64,000 nt of DNA from Listeria innocua (GCF_028596125.1 NZ_CP117229.1:1782001-1846000); one strand, 5' to 3'; numbered from the stretch's first letter, positions 52,555 to 61,506 are shown. Notes: a model not told the origin generated them from the letters alone. Program-made: numbers and translations.

Positions 52555-53340
52555 CTATTTAGGAATATTACCATCATCTAGTTGTTTGACGATAGCTTTT
52601 TCTAACTCGGCGCTCATTTTTTCATATCCTTTATGGTTTGGATGGAAATAATCATCTGAAAGTAATGGATTCGGCTTGTCTTTATTGGATGTATTTCTAT
52701 CTTCTAATGCTTTAGCCACTGGGACGAAATAAGCATTGTTAGTTTGTTTAATTGTTTTCGCAGAAGCATCATTCCAATTGGTAATGACCTCATCAAATTG
52801 TTTTATATCTGCAAAATAAGTCGTATAAGGATTGTAAATACCCATTAAAAATATCGCTGCATCTTTATTGTAAGAGCGAATATCTTTAAGTAACGTTGTA
52901 AGTTCTTGTTGAAATTCTTTATTTGCTTTTGCAAAATCAGCCACATCTACATTTAAAAGGCGAGATTGCAAAATAGCCATCACGTCATTCCCACCGATTG
53001 TAATAGTTATTACATTGGCATTTTTGACATCTTGCTGGAATTGTTTATTCGTTTTGAGGCGTTTTTCTAGTTGTGTAATACGGTTTCCTGATACACCGTA
53101 GTTGCTCGTTTTCACACTAGACACTGTAGCTTCTTCATTTAGTTTTTCTGGAACAATGCCCACATAGCCGCCTTCTTTGTTTTCATCACCAACACCTTCT
53201 GTTAATGAGTCACCCATTGCAACTAGGTTAATAGGGATTTCTTTTGATTCTTTATAATACTTGATACCAAAAACTGCGCCAACGAGAAGCGCGATAATAA
53301 GCACGCTTCCTGTAAGCCACAGCCATTTTTTCTTTGTCAT
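52555..53340 (-). CDS. YpmR family SGNH/GDSL-type lipase/esterase
   Basis: A 261-residue SGNH hydrolase with an N-terminal membrane anchor or signal (about 6-24). Block I AMGDSLTEG carries the nucleophile Ser, block III is GGNDVM, and block V DDYFHPNHKGYEKM carries the Asp-His pair. The natural ester substrate is unknown. I chose the ATG at 53340, six bases after GTGAGTGA; the in-frame TTG at 53346 lies directly on that site. Confidence 0.87.
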   Translation of the reverse strand: MTKKKWLWLTGSVLIIALLVGAVFGIKYYKESKEIPINLVAMGDSLTEGVGDENKEGGYVGIVPEKLNEEATVSSVKTSNYGVSGNRITQLEKRLKTNKQFQQDVKNANVITITIGGNDVMAILQSRLLNVDVADFAKANKEFQQELTTLLKDIRSYNKDAAIFLMGIYNPYTTYFADIKQFDEVITNWNDASAKTIKQTNNAYFVPVAKALEDRNTSNKDKPNPLLSDDYFHPNHKGYEKMSAELEKAIVKQLDDGNIPK

Positions 53341-53354
53341 ATGCAATCACTCAC

Positions 53355-54194
53355 TTAGTCAGTATAGTACATAAATGCAAACGCGCCAGTTCCAGCATGA
53401 GTGGAAATGACAGGATCTGCAAAAAATAGTGGAATTTCTGTTAATCCAGTTATTTCTTTAGACTCTGCGATAAAGTCATCAGCTAAATTCAGCCCATTGG
53501 CATGAACTACATCCAGCTGTTGAATTTTTTTCGGTTCGTCTTTAATTAGATTAAGGCAGTATTGTAAAACTTTTTTGTTACTGCGAACTTTGGTTTCTTC
53601 TTCCAATTGTCCATCAGTAAGCTTAGCGATTAATTTGATATTCAAAAGACTACCTAGGAAACCTTGCATTCGACCAACACGCCCACCTTTAATTAAATTA
53701 TCGAGCGTTACGACCACAATATAAAGTTTTGTTTTGTCGCGAATATCATTAATTGCAGCGTGAATTTCTTCTACTGAATAATCGCCAGCCTGAGCCATTT
53801 CAGCGGCTTTTAGTACTTGGAATGCTTGGCCACGTGCCGTATAATCGCAGTCTACTACGGTGATGTTTCCTTCCACCATATCAGCTGCTTGGCGAGCTGC
53901 ATTCACTGTACCACTTAGTTTTTCCGTCAAATGGATGGAAAGGATTTCATACCCTTCTGCCGTATATTTTTCATAAGCTTCTACAAAAGAACCGATTGCT
54001 GGTTGCGAAGATTTTGGTAATTCTTTTGTTTCAGCCATGCGTACCATGAATTCTTCTGGCGTAATGTCTGTTTTAGGATTATAAACTTTCCCATCGATTT
54101 CTACGGTTAAATATAAAACTTCAATATTCCATTTTGCTGCTTCTTCAAGAGTTAAGCCTGCAGTTGAGTCTGTGATAATCTTTATTTTTCTCAT
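53355..54194 (-). CDS. DegV family fatty acid-binding protein (FakB-type)
   Basis: A 279-residue DegV protein; the family binds a fatty acid and, as FakB, presents it to FakA for phosphorylation. ITDSTAGLTLEEA, LPKSSQPAIGSFVEAY, HLTEKLSGTVNAARQAA and STHAGTGAFAFMYYTD (conserved C-terminal His) are the family landmarks. A FakA gene is present at 5203-6861. Lipid specificity cannot be read from the sequence. First gene of the degV-ypmR-ypmS-msrA-msrB run. Confidence 0.9.
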   Translation of the reverse strand: MRKIKIITDSTAGLTLEEAAKWNIEVLYLTVEIDGKVYNPKTDITPEEFMVRMAETKELPKSSQPAIGSFVEAYEKYTAEGYEILSIHLTEKLSGTVNAARQAADMVEGNITVVDCDYTARGQAFQVLKAAEMAQAGDYSVEEIHAAINDIRDKTKLYIVVVTLDNLIKGGRVGRMQGFLGSLLNIKLIAKLTDGQLEEETKVRSNKKVLQYCLNLIKDEPKKIQQLDVVHANGLNLADDFIAESKEITGLTEIPLFFADPVISTHAGTGAFAFMYYTD

Positions 54195-54226
54195 TTAGCC
54201 ACATCCATTTTTGCTTATTTTCTCTT

Positions 54227-54254
54227 ATTATAACATTCCCGGCGTTATACACAA
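54227..54254 (-). promoter_or_regulatory. Promoter of degV
   Basis: Minus strand TTGTGT (54249-54254), 16-bp spacer, TATAAT (54227-54232) preceded by TG (extended -10). Confidence 0.7.
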
Positions 54255-54375
54255 CCTATAAACTAGTTTTAAGAAAAGAGAAAGAAATGGTATTTGTCTT
54301 TCTATTCTTACTTTTTTAGCGTATGATAGAAATGTAACAACCCACAAAAATTTTGTAGAAAAGTATGGTGATAAA

Positions 54376-55008
54376 ATGAATGTCACTTCTTATAATTGGA
54401 AAGAAGAACTGGCGAATGCAATAACGCACGGGGTTGGATTTATCCTTAGTATTCCCGCGCTCGTCTTACTTATAATATTCGCCGCTGGAAAAGATAATCC
54501 TCTTTATTTAACAAGTTTTTTAATTTATGGAATTTCACTAATGTTGCTTTATATTTGTTCCACACTGCTCCATAGCTTCAAACCTTGCAAAGCACGAACG
54601 GTTTTTAATATTATGGATCATGCCGCGATTTATGTTTTAATTGCTGGCAGTTATACACCATTTGTTTTGATTACCATTCAAGGAACTCTCGGTTGGACGC
54701 TGTTTGGTGTTATCTGGGGACTCGCAATTGCTGGGATCATTTATAAAATATTTATGACTGGCAAATTAAAACTTTTATCGACGTTTGTATACTTAGTAAT
54801 GGGCTGGATGGTCATGTTCGCCATTAAACCACTTTATGCAGGGCTAACGCCAACCGGATTTTGGCTACTTGCAACTGGTGGGATTATGTTTACTGTAGGG
54901 GCAATTTTTTATAGTATCCCTCGAGTACCTTATATGCACGCGATTTGGCATTTATTTGTTATCGCGGGAACTGCTTTTATGTACTTCTGCATTTTGTTTT
55001 ATGTTTAA
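54376..55008 (+). CDS. Hemolysin III / PAQR family membrane protein
   Basis: A 210-residue protein with seven predicted membrane segments. EELANAITHGVGF at the N-terminus, CSTLLHSF, IMDHAAIYVLIAGSYTP and the C-terminal HAIWHLFVIAG supply the conserved His/Asp residues of the HlyIII/PAQR superfamily. Despite the name, direct haemolysis is not established for most members. Ends at its own terminator. Confidence 0.88.
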   Translation: MNVTSYNWKEELANAITHGVGFILSIPALVLLIIFAAGKDNPLYLTSFLIYGISLMLLYICSTLLHSFKPCKARTVFNIMDHAAIYVLIAGSYTPFVLITIQGTLGWTLFGVIWGLAIAGIIYKIFMTGKLKLLSTFVYLVMGWMVMFAIKPLYAGLTPTGFWLLATGGIMFTVGAIFYSIPRVPYMHAIWHLFVIAGTAFMYFCILFYV

Positions 55009-55020
55009 ATTATAATTTTT

Positions 55021-55050
55021 AAAACCTTCTCGATAATGAGAAGGTTTTTT
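55021..55050 (+). terminator. hlyIII terminator
   Basis: AAAACCTTCTC and GAGAAGGTTTT form an 11-bp stem around GATAAT, followed by further T residues; it directly abuts the inverted repeat at 55051. Confidence 0.88.
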
Positions 55051-55101
55051 TATATAGTATGACATAATTAAGACTTGTTTTTAATTATGTCATACTATAT
55101 A
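55051..55101. promoter_or_regulatory. Perfect 21-bp inverted repeat with two CcpN-type boxes
   Basis: Arms 55051-55071 and 55081-55101 are exact reverse complements with a 9-bp spacer. Each arm contains TATGTCATACT (left arm in reverse as AGTATGACATA, 55056-55066; right arm 55086-55096), which fits the CcpN consensus TRTGHYATAYW as I recall it. The right arm fills the promoter spacer and overlaps the -10; the left arm lies upstream of the -35. Confidence 0.75.
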
Positions 55102-55103
55102 AT
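55075..55103 (+). promoter_or_regulatory. Promoter of ccpN-ppdR-ppdK
   Basis: TTGTTT (55075-55080), 17-bp spacer, TATAAT (55098-55103). Confidence 0.8.
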
Positions 55104-55128
55104 GTTTAGCATAACATAATAAAAGGAT

Positions 55129-55758
55129 GTGATTCCAATCGAACTTTCCTCTAGACAACACCAGATTGTTGCCTTTGTTCGCGCGAATGAGCCTGCTACT
55201 GGTGACTCTATCGCTGCTCATTTAAAATTAACGCGTGCTACGATTCGTGCTGATTTGTCGATTTTGACGATGACCGGAATTTTAGATGCCAGACCTAAAG
55301 TTGGTTATTTTTACTCAGGACTCGAAACAAATCCGATTCATTTGGATGAAATTCGCCAATTGAAAGTAGCAGATATTATGACCCAACCATTTTTCGCAAA
55401 AAAAGAAACAAGTGTTTATGACGCCATTGTGATGCTCTTTATGGAAGATATTGGCAGTTTATATGTAATTGATGACGAACAATTAGTTGGGCTTGTCTCC
55501 AGAAAAGACTTACTGAAAGGCGCACTGGCGGATGCAGATACGAAAGCCACTCCCATTGCGACTATTATGACGCGCATGCCAAACCTTGTTACTGTTACTA
55601 AAAATGATAAAGTCTTGCACGCAGCAGAACAGCTTGTCTTTCATCAAATCGATTCGCTTCCCGTTTTTGAAAATAACTCTCGAGAAGCGAAAGTCGTCGG
55701 AAAAATATCAAAAACACGTATTACTGCGCTTTTTGTAGATACAATAAAAAAGGTTTAA
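55129..55758 (+). CDS. ccpN: CcpN-like transcriptional repressor of gluconeogenic genes
   Basis: Orthologue of B. subtilis CcpN (YqzB): an N-terminal winged HTH (about 5-60, RQHQIVAFVRANEPATGDSI and LTRATIRADLSILTMTG) and two CBS domains (about 75-205) that may sense nucleotides. In B. subtilis CcpN represses gapB and pckA under glycolytic conditions. Coordinates use GTG 55129 (209 aa), but that codon is only one or two bases from AAAGGA. An ATC at 55138 has ideal spacing and would give 206 aa. First gene of the operon with ppdR and ppdK. Confidence 0.88.
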   Translation: MIPIELSSRQHQIVAFVRANEPATGDSIAAHLKLTRATIRADLSILTMTGILDARPKVGYFYSGLETNPIHLDEIRQLKVADIMTQPFFAKKETSVYDAIVMLFMEDIGSLYVIDDEQLVGLVSRKDLLKGALADADTKATPIATIMTRMPNLVTVTKNDKVLHAAEQLVFHQIDSLPVFENNSREAKVVGKISKTRITALFVDTIKKV

Positions 55759-55770
55759 TAGGAGGCAAAT

Positions 55771-56583
55771 ATGGAAAATCCGGTTATTATATATGTTATT
55801 TCAGATGCTATCGGAGAAACTGCTCAACATATTATTCGCGCGGTAACAGCTCAGTTTTCACTTAATAAACCAGCTGATATTCGGCGCCACGCTTTTATTC
55901 GCGATGAAAACGCTTTACTTGAAACATTAGAAGAAGCAAAAGCAGCTGATGGGATTGTTGTTCAAACGCTAGTACAATCAAAGCTCGCTGATTATGCGTC
56001 AAATTTTTGTGTGAAAAATCATCTTCAAAACGTTGATTTATTACATACGCTCACTGCCGCAGTGGAAGCAAAAACTGGGTTAAAGTCTAAACAAGACCCG
56101 GGAAATATGCGCCGGCTTGATAGTAATTATTTTGATCGTATTGCCGCAATTGAATTTGCCGTTAAATATGATGACTGCAAAGATCCCTGCGGTTTACTGG
56201 ATGCCGATATTGTTTTAGTTGGTGTTTCAAGAACGAGTAAAACCCCACTTAGTAGCTATCTTGCTAATCAAAACTGGAAAGTCGCTAACGTGCCACTCGT
56301 TCCCGAAATTCCGATTCCAGATGAACTTTTTCAAATCCCAGCAGAACGTATTATCGGTCTGACAACTACACCTGAAAAACTTGCTCAAATCCGGAAAGTG
56401 AGATTAAAATCAATTGGCTTAGATGAAGCAAGTAGTTATTCTAGTGAAAAACGCATTTTAGAAGAATTAGAATATGGTTATGCTACTTTCAAAAAGCTTG
56501 GCTGCCAAGTAATCCATGTTGAAGACAAAGCCATTGAAGAAACCGCTGCCCTAATCACGGAGATTATCACGAGTTACCACTAA
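55771..56583 (+). CDS. Pyruvate,phosphate dikinase regulatory protein (kinase/phosphotransferase)
   Basis: DUF299-family bifunctional enzyme that inactivates PPDK by ADP-dependent Thr phosphorylation and reactivates it by phosphorolysis. 270 residues. ISDAIGETAQHIIRAV at the N-terminus and the P-loop-like VGVSRTSKTPLSSYLA (about residue 150) are diagnostic. It lies between ccpN (12-bp gap) and ppdK, its target. Ribosome site TAGGAGG. Confidence 0.94.
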   Translation: MENPVIIYVISDAIGETAQHIIRAVTAQFSLNKPADIRRHAFIRDENALLETLEEAKAADGIVVQTLVQSKLADYASNFCVKNHLQNVDLLHTLTAAVEAKTGLKSKQDPGNMRRLDSNYFDRIAAIEFAVKYDDCKDPCGLLDADIVLVGVSRTSKTPLSSYLANQNWKVANVPLVPEIPIPDELFQIPAERIIGLTTTPEKLAQIRKVRLKSIGLDEASSYSSEKRILEELEYGYATFKKLGCQVIHVEDKAIEETAALITEIITSYH

Positions 56584-56601
56584 TTAGAAGAGGTGAATAA
56601 A

Positions 56602-59241
56602 GTGAGAAAATTTGTCTATCAGTTCAGTGAAGGTTCTAAAGAAATGAAAAATCTTTTAGGAGGAAAAGGTGCTAATTTGGCCGAAATGACGAAGATTGGT
56701 TTGCCCGTCCCTCCTGGCTTTATTATCTCGACCGATGCTTGTAATGATTATACAACGAGCAACAAACATCTATCCGAAGAAATTTTTGAAGAAGTAAAAA
56801 TTCATTTGACAGAACTCGAAAAACAAACTGGAAAAATTTTCGGATTCGCGGAAAACCCACTGTTAGTTTCAGTACGTTCTGGCGCGCCTTTTTCGATGCC
56901 AGGAATGATGGATACGGTTCTAAATCTAGGGTTAAATGATCAAGCTGCTGAAGGATTAGCTAACTTAACAGGTGATGCTCGTTCTGCGTTTGACTCTTAT
57001 CGTCGCTTCATTCAAATGTTTGGCGATGTCGTTTTTGAAATTCCAAGCTATCAATTTGAACAGGCGCTTGCTCGTATAAAAAAAGACAATAATTATCTTT
57101 TAGATACGGAATTAACTGCTGCTAATTTAAGTGAACTAATTGAGATTTATAAACTGATTTTCAGCCAAGCAACTGGCAGAGATTTTCCGCAAGATCCGTT
57201 AGAACAGCTGAGACTTGCGATTATTGCTGTTTTTGATTCGTGGATGAACCCTCGTGCCGTTATTTATCGCAGACTGCATGATATTGATGCAAGTTTTGGC
57301 ACAGCCGTGAATATTCAAGCGATGGTTTTTGGCAACACTGGCGAAACAAGCGGTACTGGTATTACTTTTACGCGAAATCCATCCACTGGTGAAAAGCAAG
57401 TTTTTGGTGAGTTTCTACTAAATGCACAAGGTGAAGATGTTGTTGCAGGAATCCGCACGCCTGAACCGATTAGCGCATTAGAACAAAGAATGCCCCTCGT
57501 TTATAACGAACTCCTTAAAACATGTGAACTACTTGAAAATCACTATTTAGATATGCAAGATATTGAATTTACAATTGAAAAAGGAAAACTTTACGTTCTT
57601 CAAACAAGGAGCGGGAAACGAACAGCCAAAGCAGCAATTCAAACAGCAGTCGATTTCGTCCACGAAGGCAAAATCACTCGTGAAGAAGCAATTATGCGAG
57701 TAGAAACGAAACAGCTACATCAATTACTTCACCCTGCTTTTCATGAAAGCGCTCTAAAAGCTGGACAAGTCATCGCAACCGGATTACCAGCAAGTCCAGG
57801 AGCTGCCACCGGTCAAATTTTCTTTGAAGCTAAAGAAGCCGTAGCAGCTTCAGAACGCGGCATTTCTGTTATCCTAGTACGAAATGAGACTTCTCCTGAA
57901 GATATTGAAGGTATGGCGAGAAGTAGCGCGATTTTAACTGCTCATGGTGGTATGACTTCTCACGCTGCCGTAGTGGCCCGCGGAATGGGAAAATGCTGTA
58001 TAGCTGGTTGCGCTGAACTCACTATTAATGAAAAAGAAAAAACCATTATCCTTACAACCGGAGAACAGCTTCATGAAGGTGATTTTCTTTCTCTCGACGG
58101 CAGCACTGGAAATGTCTATCTTGGACAAATAGCACTCACAGAAGCTTCTATAGGCGGTCATTTTGATGAATTAATGGCATGGGCAGACGCTGAGAAAAAA
58201 CTAAAAATCCGCGTAAATGCCGATACACCAACAGATTTTAAAAAAGCATTACTATTTGGCGCTGAAGGTGTTGGTCTTTGTCGCACAGAGCATATGTTTT
58301 TTGATGAAAAAAGGATTCCTTATGTTAGACAAATGATTTTAGCAGAATCACTTAAAGAGCGCGAATCTGTTTTAACATCATTAAAAGAGATGCAAAAAAC
58401 AGATTTCAGTGAATTATTTCGAATAGCAAATGGTCGAGCAGTGAATATTCGCCTTCTTGATCCGCCCTTACATGAATTTCTACCGAAGACTAACCGCGAA
58501 ATCGAACAATTAGCGCGCGATATGAACCGTACTGTTCCCCAAATCACCAAACGAATTGAGGAGCTGGCAGAAGCAAATCCTATGCTAGGTCATCGCGGTT
58601 GCCGTTTAGCCATTACTTTTCCAGAAATTTATCGTATGCAGGCGGAAGCAATCATGGAAAGTGCCGTTATCGTTCATGATGAAGGAATCGATGTCCACCC
58701 AGAAATTATGATTCCTCTAATCGCTACAAAAAGCGAACTTAGTTATATTAAAAATGAAATTAAGCAGGCCATTCATGCGATTTTTGAAAAAGAACGAGTT
58801 GTGCTACCTTTTGATATTGGTACGATGATTGAAATTCCTCGTGCTTGTGTGACCGCAGATGAAATTGCCGAAGAAGCCCAGTTCTTTAGTTTTGGAACAA
58901 ATGATTTAACTCAGCTAACATATGGTTTTTCTCGTGATGATGCAACTAAATTTCTAGCTGATTATTATGAAAAAGATATTTTACCTAAAGATCCATTTGT
59001 TACGATTGATAAAACGGGCGTTGGTGCGTTAGTTGAAATGGCTGTTACTCGCGGAAGAATGACTCATGCGAACTTAAAAATGGGCGTCTGTGGAGAGCAT
59101 GGAGGAGACCCAGAATCAATCCACTTCTTCCATCAACTTGGCCTCAGTTATGTATCATGCTCGCCTTACCGCGTGCCAATAGCTCGGTTAGCAGCAGCCC
59201 AAGCAGCACTGAGCGAAAACAAGCTAGTATCTACTATATAA
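56602..59241 (+). CDS. ppdK: Pyruvate, phosphate dikinase
   Basis: Interconverts pyruvate, ATP and phosphate with PEP, AMP and pyrophosphate; a route from pyruvate to PEP. 879 residues from the GTG at 56602 (MRKFVYQFSEG), six bases after AGAGGTG; the in-frame GTG at 56593 lies inside that site. Nucleotide domain (NLLGGKGANLAEM, VSVRSGAPFSMPGMM), swivelling domain with GGMTSHAAVVARG (catalytic His454, regulatory Thr452), and PEP/pyruvate barrel (FSFGTNDLTQLTYG; MGVCGEHGGDP with the catalytic Cys). Last gene of the ccpN operon. Confidence 0.96.
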   Translation: MRKFVYQFSEGSKEMKNLLGGKGANLAEMTKIGLPVPPGFIISTDACNDYTTSNKHLSEEIFEEVKIHLTELEKQTGKIFGFAENPLLVSVRSGAPFSMPGMMDTVLNLGLNDQAAEGLANLTGDARSAFDSYRRFIQMFGDVVFEIPSYQFEQALARIKKDNNYLLDTELTAANLSELIEIYKLIFSQATGRDFPQDPLEQLRLAIIAVFDSWMNPRAVIYRRLHDIDASFGTAVNIQAMVFGNTGETSGTGITFTRNPSTGEKQVFGEFLLNAQGEDVVAGIRTPEPISALEQRMPLVYNELLKTCELLENHYLDMQDIEFTIEKGKLYVLQTRSGKRTAKAAIQTAVDFVHEGKITREEAIMRVETKQLHQLLHPAFHESALKAGQVIATGLPASPGAATGQIFFEAKEAVAASERGISVILVRNETSPEDIEGMARSSAILTAHGGMTSHAAVVARGMGKCCIAGCAELTINEKEKTIILTTGEQLHEGDFLSLDGSTGNVYLGQIALTEASIGGHFDELMAWADAEKKLKIRVNADTPTDFKKALLFGAEGVGLCRTEHMFFDEKRIPYVRQMILAESLKERESVLTSLKEMQKTDFSELFRIANGRAVNIRLLDPPLHEFLPKTNREIEQLARDMNRTVPQITKRIEELAEANPMLGHRGCRLAITFPEIYRMQAEAIMESAVIVHDEGIDVHPEIMIPLIATKSELSYIKNEIKQAIHAIFEKERVVLPFDIGTMIEIPRACVTADEIAEEAQFFSFGTNDLTQLTYGFSRDDATKFLADYYEKDILPKDPFVTIDKTGVGALVEMAVTRGRMTHANLKMGVCGEHGGDPESIHFFHQLGLSYVSCSPYRVPIARLAAAQAALSENKLVSTI

Positions 59242-59287
59242 AAAAAGTCCAGATGGCAATCACTTAGATTGTCATCTGGACTTTTTT
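59241..59287. terminator. Bidirectional terminator between ppdK and the VOC gene
   Basis: AAAAAAGTCCAGATGGCAATC pairs with a near-complementary right arm (through GTCATCTGGACTTTTTT); a long stem with one mismatch, flanked by A-run and T-run. Confidence 0.9.
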
Positions 59288-59663
59288 ATTTTTCGCAAAT
59301 CGCCACATAATTCCCTTCATTATCTGCAAAGTTGAACACGCGACCGATTGGCAGATCAACCAAATCCCCTACTGTAATTCCTTTGTTTTTATATTCTTCA
59401 TACAGTTCGCTAATATTTGTTCCAAATAGTAAAATCGATGGCGTCCCAAGGTTCATATCCGGGTTCATTTCGGCAACTTTCTTTTTATTTTGGAGCACAA
59501 AAGTAGTTTCCACACCTTTTGAAGGCGCGATTTCAACCCACTGAATTTCGCCGTTTACGACTTCTTCTGATACAACGACAAAATCCAATTTTTCCACCCA
59601 AAAATCTCTTACTGCCGCTTGATCTTCCACATATAACATTACTTGACCAATTTTTTCAATCAT
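59286..59663 (-). CDS. VOC superfamily (glyoxalase/bleomycin resistance-like) protein
   Basis: A 125-residue protein with paired beta-alpha-beta-beta-beta modules: GQVMLYVEDQAAVRDFWVEK and DNEGNYVAICEK at the end. Specific substrate unknown; metal ligands cannot be fixed with confidence. 3 bp after the YqjA-like gene, so the two are probably co-translated. Confidence 0.82.
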   Translation of the reverse strand: MIEKIGQVMLYVEDQAAVRDFWVEKLDFVVVSEEVVNGEIQWVEIAPSKGVETTFVLQNKKKVAEMNPDMNLGTPSILLFGTNISELYEEYKNKGITVGDLVDLPIGRVFNFADNEGNYVAICEK

Positions 59664-59666
59664 TTT

Positions 59667-60650
59667 TCATCGTCCTCTCGTCATTTCTTTTTCTTTCAAG
59701 CCAAACTCCGCATAAAAATCACGTTTCATTTCTAAAAGATAGCGCAAATCATTCATAAATTGGAATAAAATGGCTCTATTTTCGAATTCTTCACGTGTTT
59801 CTGGGAGCTTACTACTACGAAATTCATGCACCATCGTTGTAATCTCTGCCACTAAATCTTCCGCCGTATTATGTTCATCCAACGTCTGCGCTGTTTTTTC
59901 AGTAATTTCAGCGAGCGCCATACTTTGCTCTGAAGAATGATGGAACGAAACCAGATGTCGCTTCATTTGTGTCAAAATTCGGTACTGAACCAGTCGCATA
60001 TCCACATACTGAGAATAATAGTGTGACGAAGCAAAAAATTGATTGTCCAAATTTCTTGCTGCTTTTTCTTGTGCATAATCTAATGTACCCTTTAATTGAT
60101 TTAATAAGCCAAACTCATCAAGATATTCAGACTGATTTCGAAGCCCTTGCGTCATTTCTGTTAAAATCTGTCTCATGATGGCTTCAATTTTTTGTTGACT
60201 GCGTTTTAATTCGTCTTCCATTTTTGGCATGTATAAATTTAAAATAATTGCGATACCTGCGCCGACCGCCATAAGTAAAAGTTCATTTTTAAACCAAAAG
60301 AATGATAGCGATTGTTCTAATAAAATGTGCGATACAAGTACTGAACTTACAACAATCCCGTCAGCAACATGTAGTCTCACAGCAAGCGGAATAAAAATCA
60401 GTAGATAAAGTCCAAAACTCACTGCGTTATAACCAATGAGCATGAAAAATACGGCGGCAATAGAAAGCGCCAATACAGTCGAATAAACCCGCTGAATCGC
60501 AAGTTGCAGAGACCCCTTTTTCGTATTTTGTACACTTAAAATCGCGATAATTCCCGCCGAAACTGCATATTCCAAATGAAGCCATTCCGCCAAAATAATC
60601 GCTAGTGTCGCTGCAATTGCTGTTTTTACTGTCCGCATTCCAATCCGCAT
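59667..60650 (-). CDS. Aromatic acid exporter family (DUF939, YqjA-like) membrane protein
   Basis: A 327-residue protein with about five or six membrane segments in the first 145 residues (TAIAATLAIILAEWL onward) and a cytosolic helical C-terminal half (KRSQQKIEAIMRQIL). This matches the Gram-positive YqjA-type arm of the aromatic acid exporter superfamily. Transport has not been shown for close relatives as far as I know. The ATG follows GGGGACGGGA. Confidence 0.82.
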   Translation of the reverse strand: MRIGMRTVKTAIAATLAIILAEWLHLEYAVSAGIIAILSVQNTKKGSLQLAIQRVYSTVLALSIAAVFFMLIGYNAVSFGLYLLIFIPLAVRLHVADGIVVSSVLVSHILLEQSLSFFWFKNELLLMAVGAGIAIILNLYMPKMEDELKRSQQKIEAIMRQILTEMTQGLRNQSEYLDEFGLLNQLKGTLDYAQEKAARNLDNQFFASSHYYSQYVDMRLVQYRILTQMKRHLVSFHHSSEQSMALAEITEKTAQTLDEHNTAEDLVAEITTMVHEFRSSKLPETREEFENRAILFQFMNDLRYLLEMKRDFYAEFGLKEKEMTRGR

Positions 60651-60708
60651 ATGTCCCGTCCCCTTTCTATGTCCAACTTATCATAGCACGAAAGCGAAAA
60701 TCGCAAAA

Positions 60709-60738
60709 GAAAAACCTTGAAGATTCCTCCTCAAGGTT
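60709..60738 (-). terminator. Terminator of the DedA-family gene
   Basis: Minus strand AACCTTGA and TCAAGGTT form an 8-bp stem with a 10-nt loop, followed by TTTC. Confidence 0.75.
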
Positions 60739-60743
60739 AGACA

Positions 60744-61367
60744 TTATTCTTCGTCTAGTGTTTTTTTAAAGCGTGCTCGGAAAAAGAATCCTAGGCCAAG
60801 CAAGGTTATAACAGCAATGATACTATAAATCACTGTCGAAAAACTATCCATGAAAACAACAATTTCGCCCCAAGATTCGCCAAGAAGAGCGCCAAGACCA
60901 ATTAATACCGTATTCCAAAGCAAGCTCCCGGCCGTTGTTAAAATTAGAAATCGTGACATTTTCATCTTCGTCATCCCAGCTGGAATGGAAATCAAACTCC
61001 GTATAAGTGGAATCATCCGACATAAAAACACTGCCCAGCTACCATATTTCAAAAAGAAACTTTCAGCGCGTTCAATATCCGATTCCTTGAGTCGTAAAAC
61101 CCGGCCATACTTCAAAACAATATGCGTTAGCCGTTCTTTGCCAAAATAAGAGGCCACTTTGTAAAGTAAAATAGCTCCTACAACTGAACCAAGTGTTGCT
61201 ACAATAATCACCATCACTACATTAAGTGATGAAACTGTCGTCATAAATCCACCAAAAGTTAAGATAATCTCAGAGGGAATAGGCGGAAACAAGTTCTCAA
61301 TCATAATTAACAAAAAAATACCTATATAGCCAAAATCAGCCATAATACTTGTAATCCAAGTTTCCAA
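60744..61367 (-). CDS. DedA family membrane protein (SNARE-associated/VTT domain)
   Basis: A 207-residue DedA protein; relatives flip undecaprenyl phosphate or phospholipids. Landmarks: ENLFPPIPSEIILTFGGF, VGAILLYKVASYFGKE, FFLKYGSWAVFLCRMIPLIR and SIPAGMTKMKMSRF. I chose the TTG at 61367 (METWITSIM), eight bases after AGGAG; the in-frame GTG at 61376 is one base from that site. Monocistronic, between two terminators. Confidence 0.88.
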   Translation of the reverse strand: METWITSIMADFGYIGIFLLIMIENLFPPIPSEIILTFGGFMTTVSSLNVVMVIIVATLGSVVGAILLYKVASYFGKERLTHIVLKYGRVLRLKESDIERAESFFLKYGSWAVFLCRMIPLIRSLISIPAGMTKMKMSRFLILTTAGSLLWNTVLIGLGALLGESWGEIVVFMDSFSTVIYSIIAVITLLGLGFFFRARFKKTLDEE

Positions 61368-61462
61368 AAAACACACTCCTGTACTTTATTTCCCTTTTAA
61401 AGTAAGTGCTTGCTTTTTAAGTTTACTACACTCGTTCTACTTTTTCAATCGATTTGGTAAAA

Positions 61463-61501
61463 AGAAAAAGAACTTGATACGTTTTCCATACCAAGTTCTT
61501 T
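61463..61501 (-). terminator. Terminator of the phosphoglucomutase gene
   Basis: Minus strand AAAGAACTTG and CAAGTTCTTT form a 9-10 bp stem around a 15-nt loop, followed by TTCTTTTT. Confidence 0.75.
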
Positions 61502-61506
61502 GTTAT

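Noticed and set aside
55051-55101. Inverted repeat before ccpN as a MITE or insertion-sequence remnant
   Set aside because: No target-site duplication or transposase fragment is visible, and the repeat fits promoter geometry and CcpN box sequence better.
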